Source: Microbacteriaceae bacterium (GTDB taxonomy: Bacteria > Actinomycetota > Actinomycetes > Actinomycetales > Microbacteriaceae). From it: a stretch of DNA of 30,062 bases. This document shows, one piece after another, positions 22,736-30,062 of this stretch; within the stretch, counting starts at the first letter, position 1, and the number at the start of each line of letters is the position of its first letter. The DNA lies in the NCBI GenBank assembly GCA_024639925.1, contig JAHEGA010000009.1, positions 1 through 30,062 on the forward strand. The letters are read 5' to 3'. The notes under the pieces were generated by a model that saw only the letters and a list, made by a program, of their open reading frames with translations, did not search any database and was not told the DNA's origin. A program made the translations under genes and the position numbers.

Positions 22736-24004
22736 ATGGCTGCTGGTTCCCCACGGGGCATGAGAGATTTTCTCCCCCGCGACAAAGAGCGCCGCGATGC
22801 GGTGCTCGGCACCATCGCGGATACCTACCACCGCCACGGTTTCGAATCGATCGAAACCCCGGCGATGGAGGACTCCGGCACCCTCCATTCGGGCCTCGGC
22901 GGAGATAACGAAAAACTGAGTTTCCGGGTTATGAAGCGCGGTCTGAGCGCAGAGGACGCCCACCAGGTCGCTGATGTGGACGAGCTCTCGGATCTGGGTT
23001 TGCGGTTTGATCTCACTGTTCCCTTGGCGCGTTTTTACGCCACGCACCACGCGGACTTGCCCAGTGTGTTTCGCTCTTTCCACACCGGTCCGGTGTGGCG
23101 GGCTGAGCGCCCTCAGAAGGGCCGTTACCGACAGTTCGTCCAGGCTGATATCGACACTCTGGGAGAGGCAAGTTCCCTCGCGGAGGAGGAAATTCTTCTG
23201 GCTACCGCGGATGCCCTCACCCACCTGGGTGTGACTGGGTGGAGCTTTCGCATCAACGACCGACGGTTGCTGACCGAGGTTCTCACCGCGGCCGGAGTTT
23301 CGGAGCCCGACCAGGCCGTCGCGATGATTGTCATCGACAAGCTCGACAAGATTGGTGAAGACGGTGTGCTGGCCGAGCTGGGGGAGCGGCTGTCACCCGG
23401 GTGGGATTCCGGTGTCCTCGGAGGAATCCTCCAGGGCACAGCCTTGTCCCTCGATGCCGGTGAGATCGGATCCATGATGGGAGATACCGAAGACTCACAC
23501 CGACTCGCCGGCGAGCTGGTCGCGTGGGTGTTGCGCGTGAGTGCTGCCTTGCCCGAGGGATCGGTGGTGATCGACCCGACGCTGGTTCGCGGCATGGGCT
23601 ATTACACCTCCTCCATTTTTGAGATTTCTCACCCGCAGTTGGGCAGTTCTTTAGGTGGCGGTGGCCGCTACGACGGCATGATTTCTCGCTTCTTGGGTCG
23701 CGAAGTGCCCGCAGTCGGCATGTCCTTAGGTTTTGAGCGGTTGCTCGATGTGGTCGCAGACTCAGGCACTGAATCAGCCCAGAAAGTCGCTCTCTCGTAT
23801 GACCCAGCGGCACCGGGTGAGAAATTGCTGTCGATCAAGGCAGAACTGGTGGCGAAGGGGTACCACGTCAGGCTGGTGCCACAGACGCGCAATATGCGCG
23901 CAGTCTTTGAGCGACTGGTCGTCGATGGCTTCACCAAAGTTGCCTCTGTGGGGGAGAGCACCCGTACTGACCAGCTCGACTGGCGCGAGCTCGCAGGCCA
24001 CTAG
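22736..24004 (+). CDS. hisS: Histidyl-tRNA synthetase
   Basis: This 422-residue class II aminoacyl-tRNA synthetase charges tRNA-His. Motif 1 is at the N-terminus (PRGMRDFLP). Motif 2 is FRSFHTGPVWRAERPQKGRYRQF, with substrate residues in QADIDTLG. The histidine-specific segment is VRGMGYYTSSIFEI, and motif 3 is GMSLGFERLL. The C-terminal anticodon-binding domain follows (about 345-422). There is no Shine-Dalgarno before ATG; GAGACT lies six bases upstream. It lies between mazG and eno. Confidence 0.95.
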   Translation: MAAGSPRGMRDFLPRDKERRDAVLGTIADTYHRHGFESIETPAMEDSGTLHSGLGGDNEKLSFRVMKRGLSAEDAHQVADVDELSDLGLRFDLTVPLARFYATHHADLPSVFRSFHTGPVWRAERPQKGRYRQFVQADIDTLGEASSLAEEEILLATADALTHLGVTGWSFRINDRRLLTEVLTAAGVSEPDQAVAMIVIDKLDKIGEDGVLAELGERLSPGWDSGVLGGILQGTALSLDAGEIGSMMGDTEDSHRLAGELVAWVLRVSAALPEGSVVIDPTLVRGMGYYTSSIFEISHPQLGSSLGGGGRYDGMISRFLGREVPAVGMSLGFERLLDVVADSGTESAQKVALSYDPAAPGEKLLSIKAELVAKGYHVRLVPQTRNMRAVFERLVVDGFTKVASVGESTRTDQLDWRELAGH

Positions 24005-24012
24005 GCCCTCGA

Positions 24013-24018
24013 TAGAAT
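24013..24018 (+). promoter_or_regulatory. Candidate eno -10 element
   Basis: TAGAAT is a strong TAnnnT hexamer eight bases after the hisS stop, predicting a transcript start near 24025. The -35 region is weak (CTCGCA at 23990-23995). A short GGGGT/ACCCC hairpin follows in the leader. Confidence 0.5.
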
Positions 24019-24050
24019 GGGGGTTCTCACCCCAATGGAAGGAGCCCTCT

Positions 24051-25328
24051 GTGGCTTGGATCGAAGCACTTAACGCCCGCGAAATTCTTGACTCACGGGG
24101 CAACCCGACGGTTGAGGTGGAGATTCTTCTCGACAACGGGGTGACTTCGCGTGCGGCGGTGCCCTCCGGTGCTTCCACCGGTGCTTTTGAGGCCTACGAG
24201 CTGCGCGATGGCGACGCCAAGCGCTACCTCGGCAAAGGTGTCACCGGTGCGGTCAAAAGCGTGCTGGACGTGCTTGCCCCCGCCATTGAGGGCGAAGAAG
24301 CCAGCGAGCAGCGCACCATCGACCAGCTCTTGATTGACGCTGATGGCACGACCAACAAAGAAAAAGTCGGCGCCAACGCGATTCTCGGTGTTTCGCTGGC
24401 GGTGGCTAAAGCCGCAGCAGAGTCCGCCGAATTGTCGCTGTTCCAGTATGTCGGCGGTGCTAACGCTCACGTTCTTCCTGTCCCGATGATGAATGTCATC
24501 AACGGTGGTGCGCACGCGGACACTGCTGTCGACATCCAAGAATTCATGGTGCTGCCGATCGGTGCGACCAGTTTCCGGGAAGCCCTTCGGATGGGCACCG
24601 AGACCTACCACGCGTTGAAAGCAGAGCTCAAGAAAGCCGGTATGCAGACCGGCCTGGGCGATGAAGGTGGCTTCGCGCCGGAGCTTGCGAGCAACCGCGC
24701 GGCACTCGATTTCTTGATGAGCGCCATTGAGGCAGCGGGATACACCCCCGGCAAAGACATTGCGCTGGGCTTGGATGTTGCAGCGACCGAGATGTTCCAC
24801 GATGGCGCCTACTCGTTCGAGGGCCAGAAGCGTGACGCGGCCTTCCTCGCCGACTACTACTCCGACCTGGTGGCCAACTACCCGCTGGTCACCATTGAAG
24901 ACCCCCTGGATGAAAACGATTGGTCCGGGTGGGTTTCTCTCACCAAGGCAATCGGCGACAAAGTGCAGTTGGTCGGGGATGACCTGTTCGTCACCAACCC
25001 CTCTCGCCTAGCCGATGGCATCGCGCAGGGTGCCGCCAACGCCCTGCTCGTGAAGGTCAACCAGATCGGAACACTGACTGAGACCCTGACCGCGGTATCC
25101 ATGGCGCAGGGCGCCGGTTACACGGCAGTGCTCTCTCACCGCTCCGGGGAAACCGAAGACACCACGATTGCTGATCTGGCGGTGGCCACCAATTGTGGGC
25201 AGATCAAGACCGGTGCTCCGGCGCGCAGTGAGCGGGTCGCGAAATACAACCAGTTGCTGCGCATCGAGGAAGAACTCGGCGACGCTGCGGTGTATGCGGG
25301 TGCCGGTGCGTACCCGCGTTTCGCCTAG
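24051..25328 (+). CDS. eno: Enolase
   Basis: This 425-residue glycolytic enzyme interconverts 2-phosphoglycerate and phosphoenolpyruvate. Signatures are REILDSRGNPTVEVE, VPSGASTGAFEA, NVINGGAHAD, GDEGGFAPEL and the C-terminal VLSHRSGETEDTTIADLAVA. Metal ligands are in LGLDVAATE, TIEDPLDE and GDDLFVTNP. The GTG start is fixed by GGAAGGAG about seven bases upstream; the open frame further upstream lies in hisS and is unrelated. It heads the eno-ftsB-DUF501 block common in actinobacteria. Confidence 0.97.
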   Translation: MAWIEALNAREILDSRGNPTVEVEILLDNGVTSRAAVPSGASTGAFEAYELRDGDAKRYLGKGVTGAVKSVLDVLAPAIEGEEASEQRTIDQLLIDADGTTNKEKVGANAILGVSLAVAKAAAESAELSLFQYVGGANAHVLPVPMMNVINGGAHADTAVDIQEFMVLPIGATSFREALRMGTETYHALKAELKKAGMQTGLGDEGGFAPELASNRAALDFLMSAIEAAGYTPGKDIALGLDVAATEMFHDGAYSFEGQKRDAAFLADYYSDLVANYPLVTIEDPLDENDWSGWVSLTKAIGDKVQLVGDDLFVTNPSRLADGIAQGAANALLVKVNQIGTLTETLTAVSMAQGAGYTAVLSHRSGETEDTTIADLAVATNCGQIKTGAPARSERVAKYNQLLRIEEELGDAAVYAGAGAYPRFA

Positions 25329-25366
25329 CGTCTGCGCGCCCTAGGGCGGGGCCTAGCGCCCATCCC

Positions 25367-25372
25367 TAGACT
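25367..25372 (+). promoter_or_regulatory. Candidate -10 for leaderless ftsB
   Basis: TAGACT ends exactly six bases before the GTG of ftsB, which has no Shine-Dalgarno sequence. The same spacing is seen at ispE and lemA. No -35 is recognisable. Confidence 0.5.
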
Positions 25373-25378
25373 GAAACC

Positions 25379-25849
25379 GTGGCACAGAAAACGGCTCGAT
25401 CGAAGAAAAAAGGCGCCTCACAGGCGTCCGTTTTCTCGTCCCTGCAAGCCTCAGGGTTTGCCGTGGTCGTGTTGGTGCTCATCGTTGCCGGAGTCGTGGT
25501 GCTCTCGCCCACACTCAGCATCCTTGCCGAACAGCAGCAAGAAATTGCCACATTGGAAGCTGCCCTGCAAGAGAGCGAAGAGGCCGTGGTGAGTCTTGAG
25601 GCTCAGCGTGAGCGCTGGAGAGACCCCGCTTTTGTGGAAACCCAAGCGCGGGAGCGGCTGTTGTTTGTGTATCCGGGAGACATCACCTATCTGGTGATTG
25701 ACGACGTGGGTGAACCGGAAGACACCGAGGAGCTCGAAGTGTCACAGGACATTGTCCGCTCGAGCACAGACTGGCGCGAAGCGTTGTTGGCCTCCTACCT
25801 GGTGGCCGCGACGACATCCTCCCTCAGCGAAACGGAGGGTACGCCATGA
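25379..25849 (+). CDS. ftsB: FtsB/DivIC-family septum formation initiator
   Basis: This 156-residue bitopic division protein has a basic cytoplasmic tail (KKKGASQ), one transmembrane helix (about 26-46) and an extracytoplasmic coiled coil rich in Glu/Gln/Leu (about 50-80). The family-conserved globular start is WRDPAFVETQARERLLFVYPGD. FtsB-type proteins bridge FtsL and FtsQ in the divisome. The C-terminal extension after about residue 115 is acidic and less conserved. Start GTG 25379 gives a basic N-terminus. The stop overlaps the DUF501 start (ATGA). Confidence 0.87.
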   Translation: MAQKTARSKKKGASQASVFSSLQASGFAVVVLVLIVAGVVVLSPTLSILAEQQQEIATLEAALQESEEAVVSLEAQRERWRDPAFVETQARERLLFVYPGDITYLVIDDVGEPEDTEELEVSQDIVRSSTDWREALLASYLVAATTSSLSETEGTP

Positions 25850-26340
25850 GGTCGCCGGGAGACCCGCCCACCGAAGCCGACATCGCCAGGGTCAGTGAAC
25901 AGCTGGGGCGGCCAGCACGCGACATTGTGGGCATCTCCGCCCGATGTGTGTGCGGAAACCCTGTTGCGGTAATTACTCAACCCAGGCTGCACACCGGCAC
26001 ACCATTTCCCACCCTGTATTACTTGAGCCAGCCCGCCGCCACCAAAGCGGCGTCGCGCCTTGAGGCTGAGGGAAAAATGGTGGAATATCAGGACCGGTTA
26101 GCCGAGAATGACGAGGCCAAGGAGCAGTATCAGGCAGCACACGATGATTTCTTGGCCGAGCGCGACGCGCTCGAGCACGTCGGTGAAACGGCAGGGATTT
26201 CCGCGGGGGGAATGCCCACCCGGGTGAAATGCCTGCACACCTTGATGGCTCATTCACTGTCGGTGGGGCCCGGGGTTAATCCGGTCGGGGATTGGGCGCT
26301 TGCCGATACCCCCTGGAGCATTGATCAGTGTCACTGCTGA
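25846..26340 (+). CDS. DUF501 domain protein
   Basis: This 164-residue protein belongs to a conserved actinobacterial family of unknown function, usually located between ftsB and an exopolyphosphatase-type gene. Recognisable parts are VSEQLGRPARDIVGISARCVCG, the FPTLYYLSQP segment, and a C-terminus with GMPTRVKCLHTLMAHSL. Two pairs of Cys/His-containing segments (CVCG, KCLH and CHC at the end) could bind metal, but this is only a pattern. The ATG overlaps the ftsB stop by four bases, so the two are coupled. The following protease gene starts within its last codons. Confidence 0.88.
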   Translation: MRSPGDPPTEADIARVSEQLGRPARDIVGISARCVCGNPVAVITQPRLHTGTPFPTLYYLSQPAATKAASRLEAEGKMVEYQDRLAENDEAKEQYQAAHDDFLAERDALEHVGETAGISAGGMPTRVKCLHTLMAHSLSVGPGVNPVGDWALADTPWSIDQCHC

Positions 26341-27569
26341 GCCAAAGACTTGCCCGGCGGCTGGGTGCCGCCGCCTTCGCTTTTGTCGCGGTGGTGTCGG
26401 GGGTGGGTGCGGGAACACCGGCTTTTGCTGACCAGGTTCGTGAGCGCCAGTACTGGCTCGAGGATTACGGCATCGAACAGGCCTGGAGCATCACCCGTGG
26501 CGAAGGGGTGCGCATTGCGATTATCGATACCGGGGTGGACGGTGCACACCCGGATCTCGACGGGGCCGTGATCGCCGGCGCTGACTTCTCCGGATTGGGA
26601 AGTCCCAACGGCCAGACCCCCGTGGGTTTTGACCGCCGTCACGGCACCATGGTGGCCTCCCTCGCGGCGGGCCGAGGCAGCGGTGATGGCAATGGCGTGA
26701 TTGGCAGCGCACCGGCTGCCGAGATCATCACGGCCTCGATGAGTTTTGGCAGCGGCGCCATTTCGCCCGATGATCAAATTGCTCGCGCCGTGCGATTCTC
26801 GGTGGATGCTGGCGCTGATGTCATCTCCCTTTCGCTGACGAGAAACACCCGAGATTGGCCTGAAACGTGGGATGACGCCTTCACCTACGCCGCAGAAAAC
26901 GACGTTGTCGTCATTGCCGCTGCCGGCAACCGTGGCAGCGGGACAGTCAGCGTGGGGGCACCGGCAACCATGCCTGGTGTGTTGACGGTCGGTGGCGTGA
27001 CTGAAGACGGCATTGCCAGCGATGCTGCCTCCTCACAGGGCATCACCATTGGGGTGATGGCGCCGAGTGAGGGCTTGGTGGGTGCTGTTCCTGGCGGTGG
27101 ATACGTGTCGTGGACCGGAACCAGTGGTGCCGCACCGATTGTTGCCGGGATTGCGGCACTCGTGCGCTCTGCCTACCCCTCGATGGACGCCAACAACGTC
27201 ATCAATCGCCTTCTGGTGACGGCCACGCCCGCCAGTGAGAGCATTCCGGACCCGCTCTATGGGTATGGCCTGGTCAACGCCTACGCGGCACTGACGGTGG
27301 ACGTGCCGAGTGTGTCTGCATCACCCCTGGGGTCACTGGAAGCCTGGATTACTCTGCACCGAAAGCGTCAGGGAGAATCGGCCATTGTTCCGCTGGGACC
27401 CTCTGCCACGGAGGTGGACGAGGTGAGAGAACCGCTCGAGGGTGTCGTGGTGTCTAACCGGGGCCGTGAGGTCCTTCCCTACCTCGTGACCGGCGGCTTT
27501 GCGATTGTCTTGGCTCTGGTCGTGGTCGTGGGCGCCTCGCGGGTATTCCTGGCTGTCCGAAGGCGGTAG
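26328..27569 (+). CDS. Membrane-anchored subtilisin-like (S8) serine protease, mycosin-like
   Basis: This 413-residue secreted protease is anchored at its C-terminus. A signal peptide (1-34, cleavage likely after PAFA) precedes the catalytic domain. The triad is D67 in IAIIDTGVDG, H105 in RRHGTMVAS and S266 in TGTSGAAP, with oxyanion Asn201 in AAAGNRG. A transmembrane helix near 386-407 ends in the basic FLAVRRR. This layout resembles mycosins (MycP), but no type VII secretion genes are visible nearby and the triad is intact. Start GTG 26328 overlaps the DUF501 end by 13 bases, implying coupling. Confidence 0.88.
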   Translation: MSLLSQRLARRLGAAAFAFVAVVSGVGAGTPAFADQVRERQYWLEDYGIEQAWSITRGEGVRIAIIDTGVDGAHPDLDGAVIAGADFSGLGSPNGQTPVGFDRRHGTMVASLAAGRGSGDGNGVIGSAPAAEIITASMSFGSGAISPDDQIARAVRFSVDAGADVISLSLTRNTRDWPETWDDAFTYAAENDVVVIAAAGNRGSGTVSVGAPATMPGVLTVGGVTEDGIASDAASSQGITIGVMAPSEGLVGAVPGGGYVSWTGTSGAAPIVAGIAALVRSAYPSMDANNVINRLLVTATPASESIPDPLYGYGLVNAYAALTVDVPSVSASPLGSLEAWITLHRKRQGESAIVPLGPSATEVDEVREPLEGVVVSNRGREVLPYLVTGGFAIVLALVVVVGASRVFLAVRRR

Positions 27570-27605
27570 ATTAGGAGCGGTTTTGCTACTAAAGATGGGT
27601 GTGTT

Positions 27606-28985
27606 GTGACAAAAATTGTCATTGTGGGTGGCGGTTATGCCGGGTTTTACACGGCGTTCAAGCTCGAAAAGATGTTGCGGCGAGGCGAAGCGGAAGTCAC
27701 GGTCATTGACCCACTTCCCTACATGACGTATCAGCCCTTCCTCCCCGAGGTAGCAGCCGGCTCCATCGAAGCCCGTCACGCCATCGTTCCACTGCGTCGC
27801 CACTTGCCCAAGACCCGCATCGTGACCGCTCGGGTCACTGGTGTTGACCACAGCAAGAAGACCGTCATCGTCACCCCCGAGAGTGGTGCCGACTTCGCAC
27901 TGGAGTACGACCACATCGTGATCACCGCGGGCGCAGTTTCTCGCACGTTCCCCATTCCCGGAGTCGCTGACTCCGCCATCGGGATGAAGACCATTGAAGA
28001 AGCCATCTCGGTTCGCGATCGCGTTATTGACAATCTGCACATTGCTGCCGATATGCCTCCTGGCCCCGCGCGTGACCGTTTGCTGACGGTGGTCGTTGTG
28101 GGTGGCGGTTTTGCGGGCATCGAAGCCTTCGCCGAACTGCGGAGCCTCGTTTCCGCGATGCTTAAAGAATTCCCGAGCCTCACGATTGACGACACGCATT
28201 TCCACCTCATTGAGGCGATGGATCGAATCATGCCCGAGGTCTCCCTGAAGAGCAGCTTGTGGGTTATCAAAAACCTGGAAGAGCGCCAAGCGCACATCCA
28301 TTTGAACTCCCAGTTGGAGAGTGCCGTGGGTGGACGGCTTGAGCTCTCCAACGGCATGGTGTTGGAAACCGACATCGTGGTCTGGACAGCCGGAGTCAAG
28401 GCACAGACCATGCTCGGGGGCACCGGTATTCCCCTTGATGACCGGGAGCGAATCTGCGCGCAAGCCGACCTGCGTGTGACAGACGACACGACCATTCTTG
28501 AGGGAATGTGGACGGCTGGCGATGTCGCTCGGGTTCCTGACCTGAGCGGCGGCGGGGTCGGCGGGTACTGCGTTCCTAATGCCCAGCACGCGGTCCGCCA
28601 GGGAAAAATCTTGGCAAAGAACATCACCGCGGTTATCCGGGGTGAAGACACTAAGGATTACCGACACAAGAACGCCGGTGCGGTTGCCGGGCTCGGTGTG
28701 GGTTATGGGGTTTTCCAGAGCGGAAACATTGCCGTTGTTGGCTTCCTAGCGTGGGTTATCCACCGGCTCTACCACGGCTTCGCCATCCCGATGTGGGAGC
28801 GTAAGGCTCGAGTGTTCACAAACTGGCTCGTCCACCTGTTCTGGGGCCGTGACTTCTCCAGTGTGCGTCGTGTTCAACGTCCGCGGGACTTCTTCGAAGA
28901 GTTTGCGTCACGTCCCGCTGCTCCAGCAAAGAAAGCAGCGGCGGCCAAGAAGGCCTCTCCTCGATCGAAGGTTGCAGCCCGCTAG
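27606..28985 (+). CDS. ndh: Type II NADH dehydrogenase (NDH-2)
   Basis: This 459-residue non-proton-pumping flavoprotein transfers electrons from NADH to quinone at the inner face of the membrane. An FAD-binding Rossmann motif lies at the N-terminus (VIVGGGYAGFYTAFKL), and the NADH-binding motif VVVGGGFAGIEAFAEL is near residue 160. MTYQPFLPEVAAG and WTAGVKA are family-typical, as are GDVA and the quinone-site segment VPNAQHAVRQGK. The C-terminal amphipathic and hydrophobic region (about 375-400) is followed by a Lys/Ala-rich tail. GTG 27606 overlaps a minimal ATG-initiated four-codon ORF (27595-27609), probably fortuitous. The nearest AGGAG is too far upstream. Confidence 0.93.
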   Translation: MTKIVIVGGGYAGFYTAFKLEKMLRRGEAEVTVIDPLPYMTYQPFLPEVAAGSIEARHAIVPLRRHLPKTRIVTARVTGVDHSKKTVIVTPESGADFALEYDHIVITAGAVSRTFPIPGVADSAIGMKTIEEAISVRDRVIDNLHIAADMPPGPARDRLLTVVVVGGGFAGIEAFAELRSLVSAMLKEFPSLTIDDTHFHLIEAMDRIMPEVSLKSSLWVIKNLEERQAHIHLNSQLESAVGGRLELSNGMVLETDIVVWTAGVKAQTMLGGTGIPLDDRERICAQADLRVTDDTTILEGMWTAGDVARVPDLSGGGVGGYCVPNAQHAVRQGKILAKNITAVIRGEDTKDYRHKNAGAVAGLGVGYGVFQSGNIAVVGFLAWVIHRLYHGFAIPMWERKARVFTNWLVHLFWGRDFSSVRRVQRPRDFFEEFASRPAAPAKKAAAAKKASPRSKVAAR

Positions 28986-28991
28986 CCTGTG

Positions 28992-29065
28992 GCCCCGGTA
29001 GCCCAATTGGCAGAGGCAGACGACTTAAAATCGTCCCAGTCAGGGTTCGAGTCCCTGCCGGGGCA
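28992..29065 (+). tRNA. tRNA-Leu(TAA), class I-shaped (short variable loop)
   Basis: The 74-base cloverleaf has a perfect 7-bp acceptor (28992-28998 with 29058-29064) and discriminator A29065. The anticodon stem is GACGA/TCGTC, with loop CTTAAAA and anticodon TAA (29026-29028), which reads UUA. The T loop is TTCGAGT. The variable region is only five bases (CCAGT), not the long arm usual for bacterial tRNA-Leu. CCA is not encoded. Confidence 0.9.
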
Positions 29066-29121
29066 CTCGAGCTAGACCCCTGCGGGGCGCAGTTTCCCTT
29101 CTTATCCACAGAAAAGCGCTC

Positions 29122-29127
29122 TACGCT
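29122..29127 (+). promoter_or_regulatory. Candidate -10 for leaderless lemA
   Basis: TACGCT ends exactly six bases before the lemA ATG, and there is no Shine-Dalgarno. TTCTTA at 29099-29104 is a weak -35 at 17-bp spacing. A perfect DnaA-box 9-mer (29102-29110) overlaps the region between the two elements. Confidence 0.5.
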
Positions 29128-29133
29128 GGGACC

Positions 29134-29700
29134 ATGGAGATTTTGATTGTGGTCGGCGTTGTCGTCCTTCTTGCTGTAATTCTGGGTATTTACCTTTGGG
29201 CCACCTACAACAGTCTGGTGACGCTCAACGTCCGCGTCGAAGAGGCGTGGAGTGACATCACCGTTCAGCTCAAGCGTCGTGCGGATCTCATTCCTAATCT
29301 GATCGAGACGGTCAAGGGGTATGCGGCTCATGAAAAAGAGGTATTCGAGTCGGTCACCAAAGCCCGAGCAGCCACTCTCAGCGCCGGTGACCCGAGCCAC
29401 GCTGCCGAGGCAGAAAACATGATGCAAAGCGCTCTCAAAAGCATCTTTGCTGTTGCCGAGGCTTACCCGCAGTTGCAGGCGAGCCAAAACTTCCTGCAAC
29501 TTCAGGCCGAGCTGGTGGACACTGAGGACAAGGTCCAGGCTTCGCGTCGCTTTTACAACGGAGGCGTTCGCGAACTTAACACCAAGATCCAACTGTTCCC
29601 CAACACACTGTTCGCCAAGCAGCTGGGCTTTGGGGCGAAAGACTTCTTCGAGGTGGAAGACCCTCAGGCGATCGCTAACGCCCCCCGCGTCAAGTTTTAG
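29134..29700 (+). CDS. lemA: LemA family protein
   Basis: This 188-residue membrane protein has an N-terminal transmembrane helix (about 3-25) with a very short outside part. A long helical coiled-coil domain follows, with the family-conserved YNSLVTLNVRVEEAWSDITVQLKRRADLIPNLIETVKGYA and a later FYNGGVRELNT. LemA proteins are widespread and of unknown exact function; they often accompany HtpX/M48 proteases, as here. ATG 29134 is supported by the leaderless-type -10. The htpX-like gene follows in the same frame 15 bases after the stop. Confidence 0.93.
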   Translation: MEILIVVGVVVLLAVILGIYLWATYNSLVTLNVRVEEAWSDITVQLKRRADLIPNLIETVKGYAAHEKEVFESVTKARAATLSAGDPSHAAEAENMMQSALKSIFAVAEAYPQLQASQNFLQLQAELVDTEDKVQASRRFYNGGVRELNTKIQLFPNTLFAKQLGFGAKDFFEVEDPQAIANAPRVKF

Positions 29701-29715
29701 CAGCGAGATAGCGCT

Positions 29716-30062
29716 GTGTATAGGGCGATAGCTGCCAATAAGCGCAACACCTGGTTCATCATGGTGTTCTTTTTGCTACTGATTGCCGGTTTGGCCTTCG
29801 TCGCCGATGCGTACTTCGCCAGCGGTGGCCCCGGGATTGTCTTCTATGGCGTCCTCATCGGCGCCATTGTGTACGTGATCATTCAGTACTACGCCTCGGG
29901 TTCTCAGGCGCTAGCTATGGCGGGCGCCTCACCCATCGCTAAAGCCGATAACCCGAGGCTGTATCGAATCGTGGAAAACCTTGCCATCACCACCGGCCTG
30001 CCGATGCCGAAGGTTTACATCGTGGAGGACCCTGCCCCCAACGCTTTTGCGACGGGTCGCGA
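29716..30062 (+). CDS. htpX: HtpX-like M48 membrane metalloprotease, N-terminal part (runs off the window)
   Basis: From GTG 29716 the frame stays open to the window edge (about 115 codons). The N-terminus has a basic start (VYRAIAANKRNT), two transmembrane helices (about 15-32 and 38-56), then the conserved block preceding the active site: LYRIVENLAITTGLPMPKVYIVEDPAPNAFATGR. The zinc HExxH motif would lie beyond the end, so catalytic competence cannot be checked. The lemA-htpX pairing is common and supports the call. No strong Shine-Dalgarno is seen. Confidence 0.88.
   Translation, partial: MYRAIAANKRNTWFIMVFFLLLIAGLAFVADAYFASGGPGIVFYGVLIGAIVYVIIQYYASGSQALAMAGASPIAKADNPRLYRIVENLAITTGLPMPKVYIVEDPAPNAFATGR

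Noticed and set aside
25336..25362. Terminator hairpin after eno
   Set aside because: A five-bp GGGCG/CGCCC stem can be drawn but there is no T-tract, and the region abuts the ftsB promoter. Evidence is too weak.
27595..27609. Four-codon leader peptide ORF overlapping the NDH-2 start
   Set aside because: It is very short with no ribosome-binding site at proper distance, and may lie upstream of the transcript start. Probably chance.
27333..28667. Long minus-strand open frame opposite the protease/NDH-2 genes
   Set aside because: It is antisense to two well-supported genes, has no family-like motifs, and crosses a gene boundary.
29077..29100. Terminator after tRNA-Leu
   Set aside because: The stem is only four base pairs (CCCC/GGGG) with an interrupted T-rich stretch.
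1..30062. CRISPR arrays, insertion sequences, prophage or defence genes
   Set aside because: No spaced direct repeats, transposase-like frames, terminal inverted repeats or composition shifts were seen. The region is core chromosome.

Overview
The window is a dense stretch of an actinobacterial chromosome (roughly 59% G+C by eye). It most resembles a streamlined, Microbacteriaceae-like member of the Micrococcales. The support is the conserved actinobacterial gene order (glmU-prs-rplY-pth-mfd-mazG ... eno-ftsB-DUF501), short intergenic gaps, frequent GTG starts, stop/start overlaps, and many start codons with no Shine-Dalgarno sequence. No insertion sequence, prophage, CRISPR array or rRNA was seen. 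The lineage is inferred from gene content only.

Layout. 1-362 (-) is the 5' part of an MFS transporter. 363-644 is a regulatory region with three DnaA boxes, two NrdR boxes and a long leader hairpin. It drives nrdA (645-3113), a tiny ORF carrying a CxxC redox tail (3113-3196) and nrdB (3239-4222), closed by a strong terminator. An aldo/keto reductase and an overlapping thioredoxin-fold DUF255 protein follow. Then come rsmI, metG, tatD, rsmA, a BASS-type permease and ispE. lspA and a MarR regulator lie on the minus strand and converge on ispE. After tRNA-Gln(TTG) come glmU and prs, a small minus-strand membrane protein, and rplY-pth-mfd-mazG-hisS-eno. Next are ftsB, DUF501 and a membrane-anchored subtilisin, an NDH-2 dehydrogenase, tRNA-Leu(TAA), lemA and the start of an htpX-like protease that runs off the window.

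How the genes work together. Most are housekeeping: deoxynucleotide supply (nrdAB), translation fidelity and rRNA modification (rsmI, rsmA, metG, hisS, pth, rplY, tRNAs), envelope precursors and division (glmU, ispE, lspA, ftsB), PRPP synthesis, transcription-coupled repair, NTP clean-up, glycolysis and respiration.

Most unusual part. The ribonucleotide reductase locus stands out. NrdB has Phe at the tyrosyl-radical position and Glu at the first metal-ligand position, as in class Ic (Mn/Fe) enzymes. NrdA ends without its C-terminal cysteine pair, and a CDSC tail is encoded immediately downstream in another frame with a TAATG stop/start overlap. The promoter region combines DnaA boxes, NrdR boxes 32 bp apart and a 15-bp leader hairpin. 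Secondary points are a pth gene with no canonical start at the conserved N-terminus, a 20-bp palindrome in the rplY leader, a class-I-shaped tRNA-Leu(UAA), and a series of leaderless-type promoters with fixed geometry.
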